Shown here piece after piece: positions 44,501 through 56,900 of a stretch of DNA of 64,000 bases (its first letter is position 1; each line of letters starts with the position of its first letter). The notes under the pieces were generated by a model that did not search any database, was not told the DNA's origin, and saw only the letters and a list, made by a program, of their open reading frames with translations. The stretch comes from Anas platyrhynchos (lineage: Eukaryota > Chordata > Aves > Anseriformes > Anatidae). A program made the translations under genes and the position numbers. The stretch covers positions 23,394,501 through 23,458,500 of the forward strand of contig NC_092592.1 of the NCBI RefSeq assembly GCF_047663525.1, in the 5' to 3' direction.

Positions 44501-47500
44501 TGGAAACATTTCAGAAGGGAACTATGCAGGCACTGCTGCTTAACGTGGCCCCATACACCAACTGCAGGCCATATATCACAGCACCCTGAACTGCTACTCA
44601 GAAACCACTGCAATAGAAAGTTTACGAAACCAAGCATCTGGTTTAAAAAAAAAATAAAAAAAAAAATCAAGAAAAGATTGTAAATGTAAGTACGGGCTTC
44701 CAAGCTGGTACTGTTCTCCTACAAGAATCAGGAGAAATATAATTACAATAATCCTGGATCCTCTCTTATCTTCTGATATTGCTGGTCAAGAAGCCATGAT
44801 GAAGACGTGCATTTGCTACTTGTTCAGATGGGACAGTCACAAGTGTACTGTTTAGTCAAAGTCTCACCACATGTGACAACTCAGGAGCCAAAAGGCAAGA
44901 GATTTAAAAGAAGGACCCAACAGATATCCTCTTATCCTTTTATTCCAGCCAACTTTCTAATTGTTCCTTAAGTAGATCCCATTACCAATAATCCTTTCAG
45001 TGGGATCAGTTTCACTTTAAAAAGCTTATTATACAGAATGACATAAACAAAAATAGCTCAATTTTTATTGTCTGAGTATTCTTTTGTCCAAAAAAAAGTG
45101 TTTCATCTTGATACACAGAGAATGATATTAAAATCTTTAAAAGCTTAAAATCTATTCCAGGTGAAATGAAAAGTGATTTTTTTTTTTCCAAGAACTTCTA
45201 TTTACAATGGAAATTTACCCTAAAAGAATAAACTATTAGAGAGAATTAACTTATTAAAATTCTATCTTCTGAGTTACCTGAAAGAGCAACCTGGGGTATC
45301 TCAAAGAACAGTTGTTACAGGGAACTCTTGGTTGACAACACAATTATGAAAGGAAAACCTTGAGCTCACATCAAAAATGGGAAACAAACATTAAAGGAAA
45401 AGTCAATTAATATCTTAGCTCAGTTGAGACAAGTTTTCTTTTCCAGTTAGGCAACACTTGTACATGGAAATACATTGCCAGCATCTTCTGCCTATGAACC
45501 TACTTTCTGAGCAAAGCTCTTTTCAGCTTGCATGCTCCACATCCTGCACTATTGGATCATTTTTCCTCTTGTACATGCATTTCAATTAGGTTGTATTAGA
45601 TAAACTTGAAATGACTATAAATTTCCAAATTCACCTGGAGAAAAAGACTAACTTTTTTTTTTAATCAGTCCTCAAGTGCCACCCGATTTCATTTTCCTCC
45701 TTCGCAAGCACCCTAAAACACTCAACTTGTTTTTACATGTTTTTCTGACTGTCACCACCTGCACATCCTCTTTATTTCATTTTTCCCCCACCCAGTTTTT
45801 AGTTAGTGCCTCAGTATAAGCTCCATAGTCCTTTACTGTCAGGAGGCATTTGTACATTGACAACTTCATTTACTTGTTACAATATTTAGGAACAATAAAA
45901 ATTAACATCACCTAACTTTCAAGGAGTTTTGCAAATGAGCAGCTCCAGGTACAACCTTTACACAAGTGTTTCCCAAAATTTACTTCCTCATCTAGCTACA
46001 GAACAGTCAAGTTGTCCAATATGTCCTCTGCAGTTATGCCTGAGATACCCATGCAAGAGCTCTTATGTGAAAGATTTCATTATTCCACCTTTTCTGGCAA
46101 AAAAAAGCAGAGTTTGGAAACTCTGACATGCCATTTTAATATTGGTCTTGCGTGGGCTGTTTTTATGTAGTGCACACCACAAGCAACAGGCTTCATTACA
46201 TCGTATGGGTTTCAGCTCCCAGAAGATTAATCTCAGCTTCATTAACTTCATTAAGAATAAACCAGCTGTGTGGGATACATCTGTTTATTCTCTTCAACTT
46301 GCTACTCCATCAGGCTAAATGAAATTGACATCGATAGAATTAACCACAAACAAGAAAAAGGCGAAACACTGGCTTCATGACTAGTAGAGCACAGTGGATC
46401 AGGTATGGGAGGATTTACGGCACATCCTCAATTAGAGGTTCTCTCTTGCATTGCCTTGCTGTGCTGTCTCACACACTCCTCATGCAGGTGCCCAAGCAAA
46501 CAGAAATGGTAACTGTTCAACACTTGGGCCCTGTGCTGTGCAGCATCAAAGTAAAGAATGGGGCACAGCAATACAGTGCTTGCTTCTTGGCTGGGCTGCA
46601 CACGGATGTCCCTGCTGCAAAAGCTTGCTGCTCTGCTGATTTACATGGTAGCTATGTATCAATCTGCAAACACGAAAACCAAGCTTACCAAAACAATTGT
46701 TCTCCAATTACATCCCATTTTGACTGTTGAGATTTTTACGTATTTAGGGTGGAAGCCAGGCCCGTTCAGCACGTAACGACACAAATTGCGTATTTCTGCA
46801 GTGAGCTCGAGGGCCCTTTGTGATGGCACATTCAGCATATTTTTCATCTACTGCCAATTTCTCTGCTACGATCACATTCTATTGCATGGCAGCAGCATTC
46901 CCAAATACTTCGTATTTAAAGTGACCTAAACATCAGATGCATGGAGAAACAGCCTGAATTGTTTTAGATGAGGAAACAAAATACTAATTCTGTATTCAAC
47001 AATGAAAACTGCTTTTATACAAAAAGCCCTAGATGTTACTGGAACACAGCACCGATACATCTCAAGGAGAGAAATTACCTGGTCACGGTGTTCTCAGTCC
47101 CTTCACAAGGGAAAGTGCTACTGGTTTCAGCAGGCTAACCCAGCTCAGCTGATTTCCATGCTGATATTCTGTCTGCCCACAGGAACACTTTTTCCAGTCT
47201 CTTCCAAAAAACAGATGGACTTTTGGTTGTCAGATTTGCTACTTCTGACACCATACTATATCTGCGCCAAGGAGCATTCAGACTTATTAAAGAAAGGCTA
47301 TTTCAGAACTTTAGTAAACAGGGAAAAAGGGGATCAGCAGACATGGGATACTTCATAAAGAAATTTCCCAAATGCCTATTGCCTTCATCCAGAAAAAGCA
47401 TTGTTGGTTTGGTTTGTTAGATTAGGCAGATCAGATAGAGCAACTTCAAAGTCTTGGATATTTATTGAACACTGACATTGAGCCACACCTGCAGAGACAA

Positions 47501-48874
47501 GGCTGAGCGTGATGTCCCTAGCCCAGCAAATTTCAGCCTGAATCACTGAGGCTGGCTGCAGCATTTTAGGCTGAATATGGGAGCCTCCAAAGAAGAACAA
47601 CAAACACAAAGATGTCACCATTCCATGTAACAAGGTACCCTGGAGAAAGCCTATGAGTAATGCCCGGAATTTCATGCAGGATCAAATAGCCCATAGCAGT
47701 GTCATCAAACTGGGACAGAACTGAGAGGAGCTGGGGTAGGGACCACAGACAAACAGTGTACAGCCCTGTCCCACCAGCTTCTGAACTGCGTACGAACCAG
47801 CACGTTACCTGAACAAGTTCCTAACACCCCTCTGTCGAGGAAGACTGATGTCAGCCATGAATACTTGAAGATTTAAGCCCCAAAACTGACAAGAGCAGGA
47901 GGTCTTTGCCTACATCAACATACTACATTAAGAAGTTTTGCATGGTCTTCAAGAATCTCTCAAAGCCAAACAAGCTTAAGATGCGAGTACAATGAACGCT
48001 CTAAGACAAGACTCACTGAATGCCATAACAGCACCCAAAAATGCAGGAGGGACATATTATTTAGGAAACTCAGCAGCATCACAGACTTCAAGAAACCCCC
48101 AGAGAGGCAAGAGAAAGATCCCACTTCCCTCATTTGCATTTCACATCTGGGAAATTTGAGTCATCACATCCACATTGGTATAAATCCAGAAACTGCAGGA
48201 AGGAAGGAAGGAAGCTTTGAACTGGGGGGGAGGGAGAATGAAAGAGAGGGGACTGTTTCCATTCTGAACAAAGAGAGAGCAAAGTCAGCACTGTCCTGCT
48301 GAGGACTGTGGATGAGGACTTACATTCCCAACTCCAAAACTACTTTCAGGTCCTATGCAGAGGAGAGGATGCAAGAGTTAGGTAGTTAGCTGAAACATTT
48401 TCTCCATTTTTGTACCCCAAACTTGCCCCAAGGATTCTATGAACAGATGAGAAACAACTTTAATTTTTGAAAGGCAATATTTTCTTCTTCTGTTTGTCTC
48501 CTGTCTGGAACTTTGCCTCCAACTTTTTAATCAAGAACTGAAATTTCTTTTACTGTACTTCCACCTGCATTCTTATCTAATGCTCAAAGTAAATTCAAAC
48601 ACATACACTGCTAATCCAGAAGTGGAGTATAAGTGGTGTGTACACACAACTCCCCCAAGGACACTACCAAACAGACAGCTAAGGAAACCCAGAAGCTTGA
48701 TCATGTTTCTTGGCAAGCTGTGGACATCGTTTTGATGGTATCACTAAGCGTCAAGACCAAGAGAGACACTTCTTCTGTGCTCTTGAAAAGCACAGGCCAG
48801 CTCGCCTCTAACAGAAGGATAATGTACAATCCCCAGTCCCTCCCAGAGCGCACAAACAACTCTGCAAATGGGAT

Positions 48875-48980
48875 GGGGCTTTGAGCAGCCTGGTCTAGTG
48901 GAAAACATCCCTGCCCACAGGCAGGGGGGTTGGAACTAGCTGAGCTTTAAGGTCCCTTCCAATACAAACTGTTCTGCAAT
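48875..48980 (+). mobile_element. CR1 3'-end fragment
   Basis: The blocks gagcagcctggtctagtgg, ccctgcccacaggcaggggg, ttggaactagctgagcttta and ggtcccttccaatac are a sense CR1 3' end, moderately diverged. Confidence 0.88.
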
Positions 48981-51900
48981 TGGGAAGGGAAGGGTGTCAA
49001 ATTAGTTTTCCATAGATAACCAGTGAGCTAAGACAACAATAATGTACATTATAATTACGTATCCACATCTGGCTAAGGGCTGCAACATTACCATTATTAT
49101 TTCTGGATGCTGTTGTGATGATCTTCTGGCAGCAACTAATACACTTACCATTCAGAAAGCACTCAAGGGTAATATTCCACAGAACCCTAATAGATTCTTG
49201 TGATAACCACAATGGTTAATGAAAATCAATGTTTAATAGGTAAAAGCATTTTCTAGGAGTACAATTTAACTCAGATGCATTGTTTTTACATTAATTGTAG
49301 CTCAATTCACTTAGGTGGACTTACCCAACTTACACTTTGCACCATCTTGCAAATCCATTTCCTGGTGCATACGAATGTGGAGATACATCCAAAACATATA
49401 CCAGGCATAAAATACACATGTAGCAATGGTCTCTTTTACATCCGTTCACACTTGTTATTTACATCACACCCTGAAACAACATTCATACCAAAGCCAATAA
49501 AATTATCTTACAATAAAACCATCAGAAGAAGAGAGAAAGGGTCCAATAATCCCTTCATAAAATGCAGTAACTGACCAAAAGCAAACGCTAAAGACAGTTA
49601 CTGCTTTCTCGGTTCATTGCCCCAGCAAACGAAACAAGCAGAAACTAATAAATATGACATACAAAACAAACAGCAGCAGGAAAGTGCTGCTTCATTTGTT
49701 AGAAGTGCCAAGGAAAGGAAGTAAGCACATGCTGCTTTGTGGGTAGCCGACAACTCTTCAACGCTGAACCATAGCTGAGAAGCAACTTTTCAATGGCTTT
49801 TGTATTGTATGCAAAGTAAGTGATTAAATTTACTAATGAAGAGTAAACTCATCCCAGCTCACTAACAAAATACATTATCTTGTTCCCCTGAGGCAGAGCG
49901 ACAATCCTCAGCTGTCACAGACTCTGGGGAATAAGGCTGCCACAAATTGCTGGCTCATCTTACTACCAAGTGTTATTTTGCTGCCAAAATAATGATCTAC
50001 TGCTTCTGGGGCCAGCACAGCTTTAAATTCAGCAGGGATGAACCAGGGATCTTGTCTTTACGGGGAAAGGAAAGATGCTGCATGTGCCACCAGGCTGTAT
50101 CTGGGTTCTGAGGGATCCTGATCAGTGCTGCCACAGTACCTATGATAGTGCCAGATGGGCATCATCTAAAACAGCCAGGCAAACAGCACCAATCCTCTCC
50201 CTCCAGGGCTGAAAACAGAATGCTTCTTCCAAAAGCAGGGGGGATGAGGAACCTTAGCTCCAGCAGATTTCTACTCAGTAAACAGCCCCTGAAAAATATC
50301 TGACTCCCGGGTGAGCTGAATGAGACCCCATACAAGAAAACATAGCTGCCATTTCATGAGCTGCCCACGTTTGTGCCTGCTTCCCTGATGCACAAACTGC
50401 ACGAGCCTGTTACATTCAGCAGGAAATAGCTGATGTCCCTGCTTACACCGACCTGTGCGTACAGTAAGACAGGAAGAACAGAGAGAATTTCACACTGCAA
50501 ACCCATTTCTGTCTGAAGCAATGCAGGTGCTGCAGGATTGCAAGGCACAGCACAAAGCAGGGCTAACTGCAAGCACCCAGCCCACAGAGACCCTCACCAC
50601 AGCGAAGGCTGTGCACAGGCTGCAGAACTGCATTCAAAATCCAACTAGAGCCCTGTCTTGCTAGAAAGATAAATACAGAAGATCATAACTTACCCTGCAT
50701 GCAGTTACATCCAGTACCCTACGAGCTTAAGAGAGACAAGGAGACAATCCATGTGGGCATCTTCATCCAGAGCAGCTCGATTGCTCTGTGGTCCCACTGG
50801 CACCAGCTCTACCACCTACTACAGCAGAACAGGTGCAGACAGCTTCCTGAGAAGAAAGCAAAGCTGCCTCCACAGTCCAATAAGCTCAACAGCAAATGTC
50901 TTCAGCTTCAGTGAAGAAAAATTGAGTGATTAGCCTGGATGTCTTGGGCTTTGGTTTTAAAGGATTATACCTTTCCAAATTCCTCCCTATCACAGGCTGG
51001 GAGCCTACTGCATGCAGAAAGGCTGTAGCTTGCAATTTTGCTGCTCACAGACACATCAATATCTGTCAATTAATACAGGCAATAATACAGCACATGAAAG
51101 ATTTGTTTGTCTCTCCTATGGCTGCCGGCAAGAAACTCCTTTCCTCTTAGAAAGAGCAGATAAAATTAACATATTTTCAATCTATGTTTTTAAGTCTATC
51201 TTTTCTTTCTTTCTTTTTTTTTTTTTTTAAACATATCTACATAAGACTATAAGATATAAATCCAAATTGCAATTGCAGGATAAACAGTAAAGATAACATT
51301 TTTCTTAACTCACGCAATGTTTTAGGTTAGAAGAAAAAAAAAAAAAAACAACTGTTTTCTCTGTTGAAGATTGCAATAACAAGTAATCACTCCTTCAAGT
51401 TCCATGAACATAAAGTGTACCATCATTCTCCAAATGCACACATGCTACGCAGAAGAAGCTGATGTGCTCTGAGTGTTTTCTTAGTGGCTGCAATAGGATC
51501 ATGACAGTTAAACAAGGTGTATAACTAAGAGTGAGAACAAGTCCCAAAAGTACTTGCAAAAGCAGCAGTGCTTTTCAGATTGAAATAAATTACAGCATAT
51601 TATAGGAAGCTTACGCTCCACTGACTGTTCAGTCTCACCATATCAGTTAAAATGGTGCTGCTTGCACAATCACATCTGCCATTCACAATTTAACAGTGGG
51701 TCTACCCTACATTCAAAAGTATATTTAAAATTACACACATATCTAGAAGAGAATAAATTACATGCAGGTGACAGTTGTACTCTGTGATTACAGGCACCCT
51801 CTCAGGAGTGGCTTAATCTTCCCTTTCAGAATTTTAGGTATCTGTCTATCCAGCAGAAAATAAAGCGATTCATAAAACCCTTATGATGCCTAGGTCTATG

Positions 51901-53089
51901 TGCCAGGAAAAAATGGCTTCTGAAACCCTCATACTTCACAAGAGAATAGTATAGGAAACATATTCTGAATTAATGCAAAGACACAGCTCTACAACACTAA
52001 AGTAAATACCTTTAGGTGAAGACTCAGCATTGCATCAGAAGTACAGGATCTGTCCTTTGTGCATACAGCTAGCTGCACATGCAGGCAACCTCATTAAGAT
52101 ATCTGAGCGTTCGGCTACATTTGTCATGCTCCTGCCAGAAGCATGTTGTCCACTACCAGCCACAACTTGATAAGACAATCTTGCAGCAGCAGCAGCACAG
52201 CCCTTACCTCCTGCCCCCGGCCCCAACGCAGCAGCCGTCTGCAGGGCCGCGTCGCCAGCCGGGTCGGGGCTACAAGTCACCGACCAGCACGGAGCAGGGG
52301 CCCTCCTGAACCTGCAGCAGCTCCTCAAAGAGGTTCTCCACCAGTCCCACAAAGGGCTGTACTAGTATGGCTCTGAGGGTGGCAGGGGGCTGCTTACGCA
52401 AGCACGGTTGTCTACAGAAACGCAGGCCAAATTTCTCCCTGAGAAAGCAATTGTGTTTGCATCAAAACATCTCAAAAATCTTCCCCCCTGCCCGTGCCCA
52501 AGCCGTGGGATGCTGGCGCAGGAATACAGATCTGGGATGGATCCCCGGGGTCTCCTCGTCCTGCTCCTCACCGCAGCAGGAGGGAACGGACTGAGGACAC
52601 CCAGGCAGGGACCCGCTGCAGCTGGTCACTCCTCGGGCAGCAGGACGCATAGTGCAGGACAAGCTGGGGAAAGGGAGGCTTCTGAAGGCCCCCCCCCCAG
52701 TTCTGGTGAAGCTGTGTAAGATGAAGTTACACGCTGCGCTGGTTCTCCTGTCGTCATCACTTTGCAAGTGGAGTGTAAGGCAGAAGTTAATGATTGAATT
52801 TTCAAATCGTTAACATGGAAGCCCTGAACGGAAGCCCTGAGAAACCTGTGATTAAAATGCAGCTGCCACTACATGGCTGTAAAAGATGGGAAAGTAAACT
52901 AAAGTACGATGCAAGTGAAAAATAAAAGCATGAGAGAATAAGCAATATGTAACCACACGGACTCTGCATGAAGAGACCGTAACGGCCGAGGATTTGAGGT
53001 GAGCAGTAAGAGAGCCCTAACGAGGCGCAGTGCAAAACGCCAAGCAAAATGCCATCCTGCCCCACTTCGCTAAGTTCTGCGCTACCCCT

Positions 53090-53930
53090 GCATTTCCCAG
53101 CACTAACGGAAACGTTTCCTCCTCGCCGCCGCGGGAGTAGGCTTACAACAACAGCCAGCCCAGCCGGGCTGCTAACTTCATGAAATCAGCTCGCTCCAAA
53201 GGCTGCCGGCAGACCCCAGCCCGCCCCGGACACCCCACTCACAGCGCCCGTTTGGCGACGGCGAGCCCCCAGCCGAGCGGCACAGCAGCGGAGCGCAGCC
53301 CGCCGCGGGGATAGCGCCTCCGGGGCGTTATTTCCCCGCAGAGCCAGCCAGGTGCCGATGCAGGCACGCACCTGAGCCCCGACCTGACCCGGGGCAGCCC
53401 CATAGAGGGCTCGGGGACCCCCCGGCACCCCACAGCTACCCCCTAGGACCCGGTGAGCGGTGCAGGACCACCTCGGCGGGCACCCTTGGGCTGTTCCGTT
53501 CCCTCTCCGGCGCGGCTCCTGCCGCCCCCCCGCACTCCAGGCTTGCATTTCAGCCTTTCGCACCTCGCCGCCTGCCCGCCCGCCCCGCGCCCCCCGCCCT
53601 ACCTGCGGCCCTTGCAGCCCCGCCGACCCCGGCGCAGGACGCGGCGGGGCGGAGCGGGGCCGCCGCGGACCCGGGGCGGAGCGGAGAGCCCCGGTTCCGT
53701 CCCGGCTGCACGAAGGAACCGGGACACCCCCTCTCGGAGCCCCCCGGGTCCCCCCGAGGCAGCAAGCAGCTCCCTGCTCGCCCCGCCACCTGCCCCCGGT
53801 GCGCGGCTCCCCGTGCCCCGGGCACCCACCTCTTATTTCCACCCCCTCCTTTCTTTTCTTTCTTCCCCACGCAGGCAAAGCTCGCACCGGGGTTTGTGGT
53901 TCAGCGCTCCCCTGCCACTTGAGGAGGTAT
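53090..53930 (-). promoter_or_regulatory. CpG island, candidate SLC16A12 promoter and non-coding first exon
   Basis: It is very GC-rich and CpG-dense, with several GGGCGG-type (Sp1) boxes around 53640-53690. On the - strand, GTGAGTGGGG at 53242-53233 is a good splice donor. An exon ending at 53243 could therefore join the acceptor at 32316. SLC16A12 needs an upstream non-coding exon, and this is the only strong CpG island on that side. Transcription in the + direction is also possible. Confidence 0.45.
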
Positions 53931-56900
53931 TTTTAAACCAGGCAACGCTCAGACTGGACTTAGCACCACGACTTGTGCACGCAGGTGGCCTCCGGTCCCG
54001 CACACCCCGTTAGGAGCCGTGCTGCCGCTGCTCTGTGAAATGCTTAAAGCCAAGTCAAAGCCCCAGGCCAGGGGCAGGACTCACACGGATTTCAGCAGGC
54101 TTTGGACCCTAGACTCTTGGAACGAGTTTCAAATTCCAGCAGCTTTTTTTGTTTATCCAAGGGAGATAAACTAAGTGGCCTGCTGAATACCCCGTGGGCT
54201 TTCAGACGTGATCTGGGAAACAACAGGTCTTTGCTCAGAAGGGACGTGAGACGTCCAGTGACACTTTCCATGAGAACCAAGATAAAAGAGGACCTTTTCC
54301 TTCCCTCCCGAACACTGCTGCCTGACAAGGACTGCCTGGTTCCTGCCTTTCAGCACTGCCACGAAGAGCAAGCGCAGAGCACCCAGAAGCGAACCAGGGA
54401 TGGAGCACAGGGGGCTGGGAGCCATTTGCTATGCCGCTCTTCCAGGGAAAGCTCAAAATCCTTCAACAAAAGGAAGTACACACAATCTGGGTAAGCATGG
54501 CAGCTTTGGGGTGGGTTATTAGCTAGCAGAGGCTCCTTTTCCAAGGTGACAGGGCTATTCTGGAGAATACAGAGGCAGAAAGGGGCCAGCAGAGGCTGGT
54601 CTGAAAGTGCCTCCCCCTCTGGCATGCTGCAGGATGAAGCAGGGTGCTGGGCAACCTGCAACACCTGTGCACACCCTCCCTAGGATCCTGGTGCGTGGTA
54701 GCTCACAGCAGCCACAGGGAGGAGGGCTAGGTTTTTCACAACCAACTGTATGGGTAATGAAAACTTGTTCTTGAATGAGAACAAATGTAGATCTTGCTTT
54801 CTTGGTGAGGTTTGGGTTTTTATTTTTACAGGTTCCATAATATTTTGGCAAAAAAAAAAAAAAGCTAATATTAGTTAAATACTTCAATGTGTTTCATATC
54901 CAAAGATTTTCCTTGCCAAAACATACTCTCATGTAATTGCAAGTGGCTTTATTTGTGCTGCATAACACTGCAAGATAACAGAGAGCTCCAAACAAGACAG
55001 CCTGGGCATTAAGCTACCATGCAAGAGATTGGGGATCTCAGCATTGCAGCAAAACTCCTCAGAGAACATCTCATTGGAAGCATCTCTATGACAACTCCCC
55101 ATCAGCGATGAGAACGGCAGTGGTCATTTATGTTGTCTGCTAATATGCTGGGTCAACAACAGGTAATACTTCCTTCTCTGCGGTGTGGGAAGGATATGGT
55201 CAGAGCACCACAGAAGCACACACACCATGTGTTGTGCGTCCCAGGAACACACAGAGGCTGTAACACCACTCACAGTCTGCTTAACTGGCCATTAGGACTA
55301 CTGCAACTGTGAAAAGCTTTTGTGTTAATTTTTATACAAATTCATTTTCAGCACTGAAGCATCACAAACTAGGTATTACCAAAACAACACACAACTTCAT
55401 TTGGCTCTCAGAGCAACACTACCAGTGATAGAAATACAAGGTTTTGCTTTATACTTGCTTTACACATTCATGACAAGCTTCTTCTCTTCACCACCAGGAC
55501 ATTTTTCTCATGCAAGTTTCAACTGCTAACACCAGAAAAATGATCCATCCCACTGTCTGATAAGCAACAATATAACTCACTTGGAAAGACCGTAATCACT
55601 TCAGGGTGGCAGGACTACATACATCACTCCTCCAGAACAGCTATCATCAAGGCATCAAAGGACACGTTCCCTCACCTGGACTGCCTGGCCAGGTAAGGAC
55701 ACCATATCTGGGAAAGGGATTGTTTTGGTCCCTATGCAAACAAGAATACCACCTTTACGCATTCTCCCACTTTCCAAAGGAGAAAAAAAAATAAACTGCA
55801 ACACTAGAACTTAACAGGTGAGATAAATGCTTTTACAGTTTGGAAGACAGTTATGTGCCATGGTACACTTGAGCGGTCTTCCTATGCCAGTATGCCCTTT
55901 TAGTACATCAGCCTTTGTATGCAATTAGTTGCATTAAATTAATGACAATAGGGTATGCACTGTAAGTGACACCAACATCCTTCTTCTGCCCTCTGCTTCC
56001 ACCTCCCTGACAGTCAGCCAGATGTACAGAGTCACTTTTTCTAATCTGTTCACTCACACTTGGACCTACCACCTTTGGCACCCTATAGTCAAAGGGACAC
56101 AGCTTCCTTGACATCTCCAAAAATGAAGCGAAAGACAGCACAGACTGGACAAACTGTAGTCCCTATAGTTCACTCAGTTCCCCCTCTGCAACTACAGTCC
56201 AAATCTTTAATTAGACATTGGAACTTTTCACAGCATAGGAATGACCAATTTGAATTAGTTGTACTTGGAAGCAAGCCTTTGCACAGCCACTCGTCTCTCT
56301 TCCACGTCCACTCTACTGCAGACCAGAGGCTCAGGCTGTCTCAATCCATGTAGGAACGTGACACCAAATACAGCCTGTAGGTTGCGCCCGTTTGAGGACA
56401 GCTAACCGTTTCCACGGCCATACAAATTTTCATGGCATTATGTTTCTCTTCTCCCTGCTGGATGACAAGTTTAGCTTGCTGTGTTCTGCAGAACAGGTGT
56501 TAGCAACTCACCCTGATCACCCACCACCTCACCCTCACCAACTTCTGGGGAAAAGCACAAAGAACTCTGCCCCTATGAAAAACTTGCACAAAGTTGAGCT
56601 GGGCTTCAAAGCCTGAAGACAGCGTAAGTTTTGTCTTATTCCCCAAACTGGTACACAATGCCAAGTAAGAGGAGATGGTGAGCCACCTCTGATTCTCCAC
56701 AGCTCTACAAAGCAGAGAATGGTTACCTGCCAAGCCCAGGCTGTACCTCGGACACCACTCCTGCTGAGGCTTTCAGGCATTGCACCTCATCCTCCCTGGG
56801 GTATACTGCGGCTCTGGGCATTTTTTGCTCCAGTTCACCTGTAAAACACACAACTTAATAGACTTAATAGCTATCACTAATTTCAATATATTTTGTATGA

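Larger units (their letters stand above)
32317..53242 (-). other. Long non-coding interval, probable 5' intron of SLC16A12
   Basis: No coding exon was recognised. The interval contains a retroviral remnant (35853-37150), a short env-tail-like fragment (32412-32455), CR1 tails (41449, 48875 and perhaps 38820), an AT-rich block (37137-37290), a purine-rich stretch (38135-38250) and a T23-G10 run (39348-39380). Assignment as an intron depends on the promoter proposed at 53 kb. Confidence 0.45.

Noticed and set aside
53186-53887. 233-codon - strand open frame in the CpG island, and overlapping frames on +
   Set aside because: Low-complexity Arg/Gly/Pro/Ala composition is expected in GC-rich DNA with few stop codons. 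There is no domain or motif.
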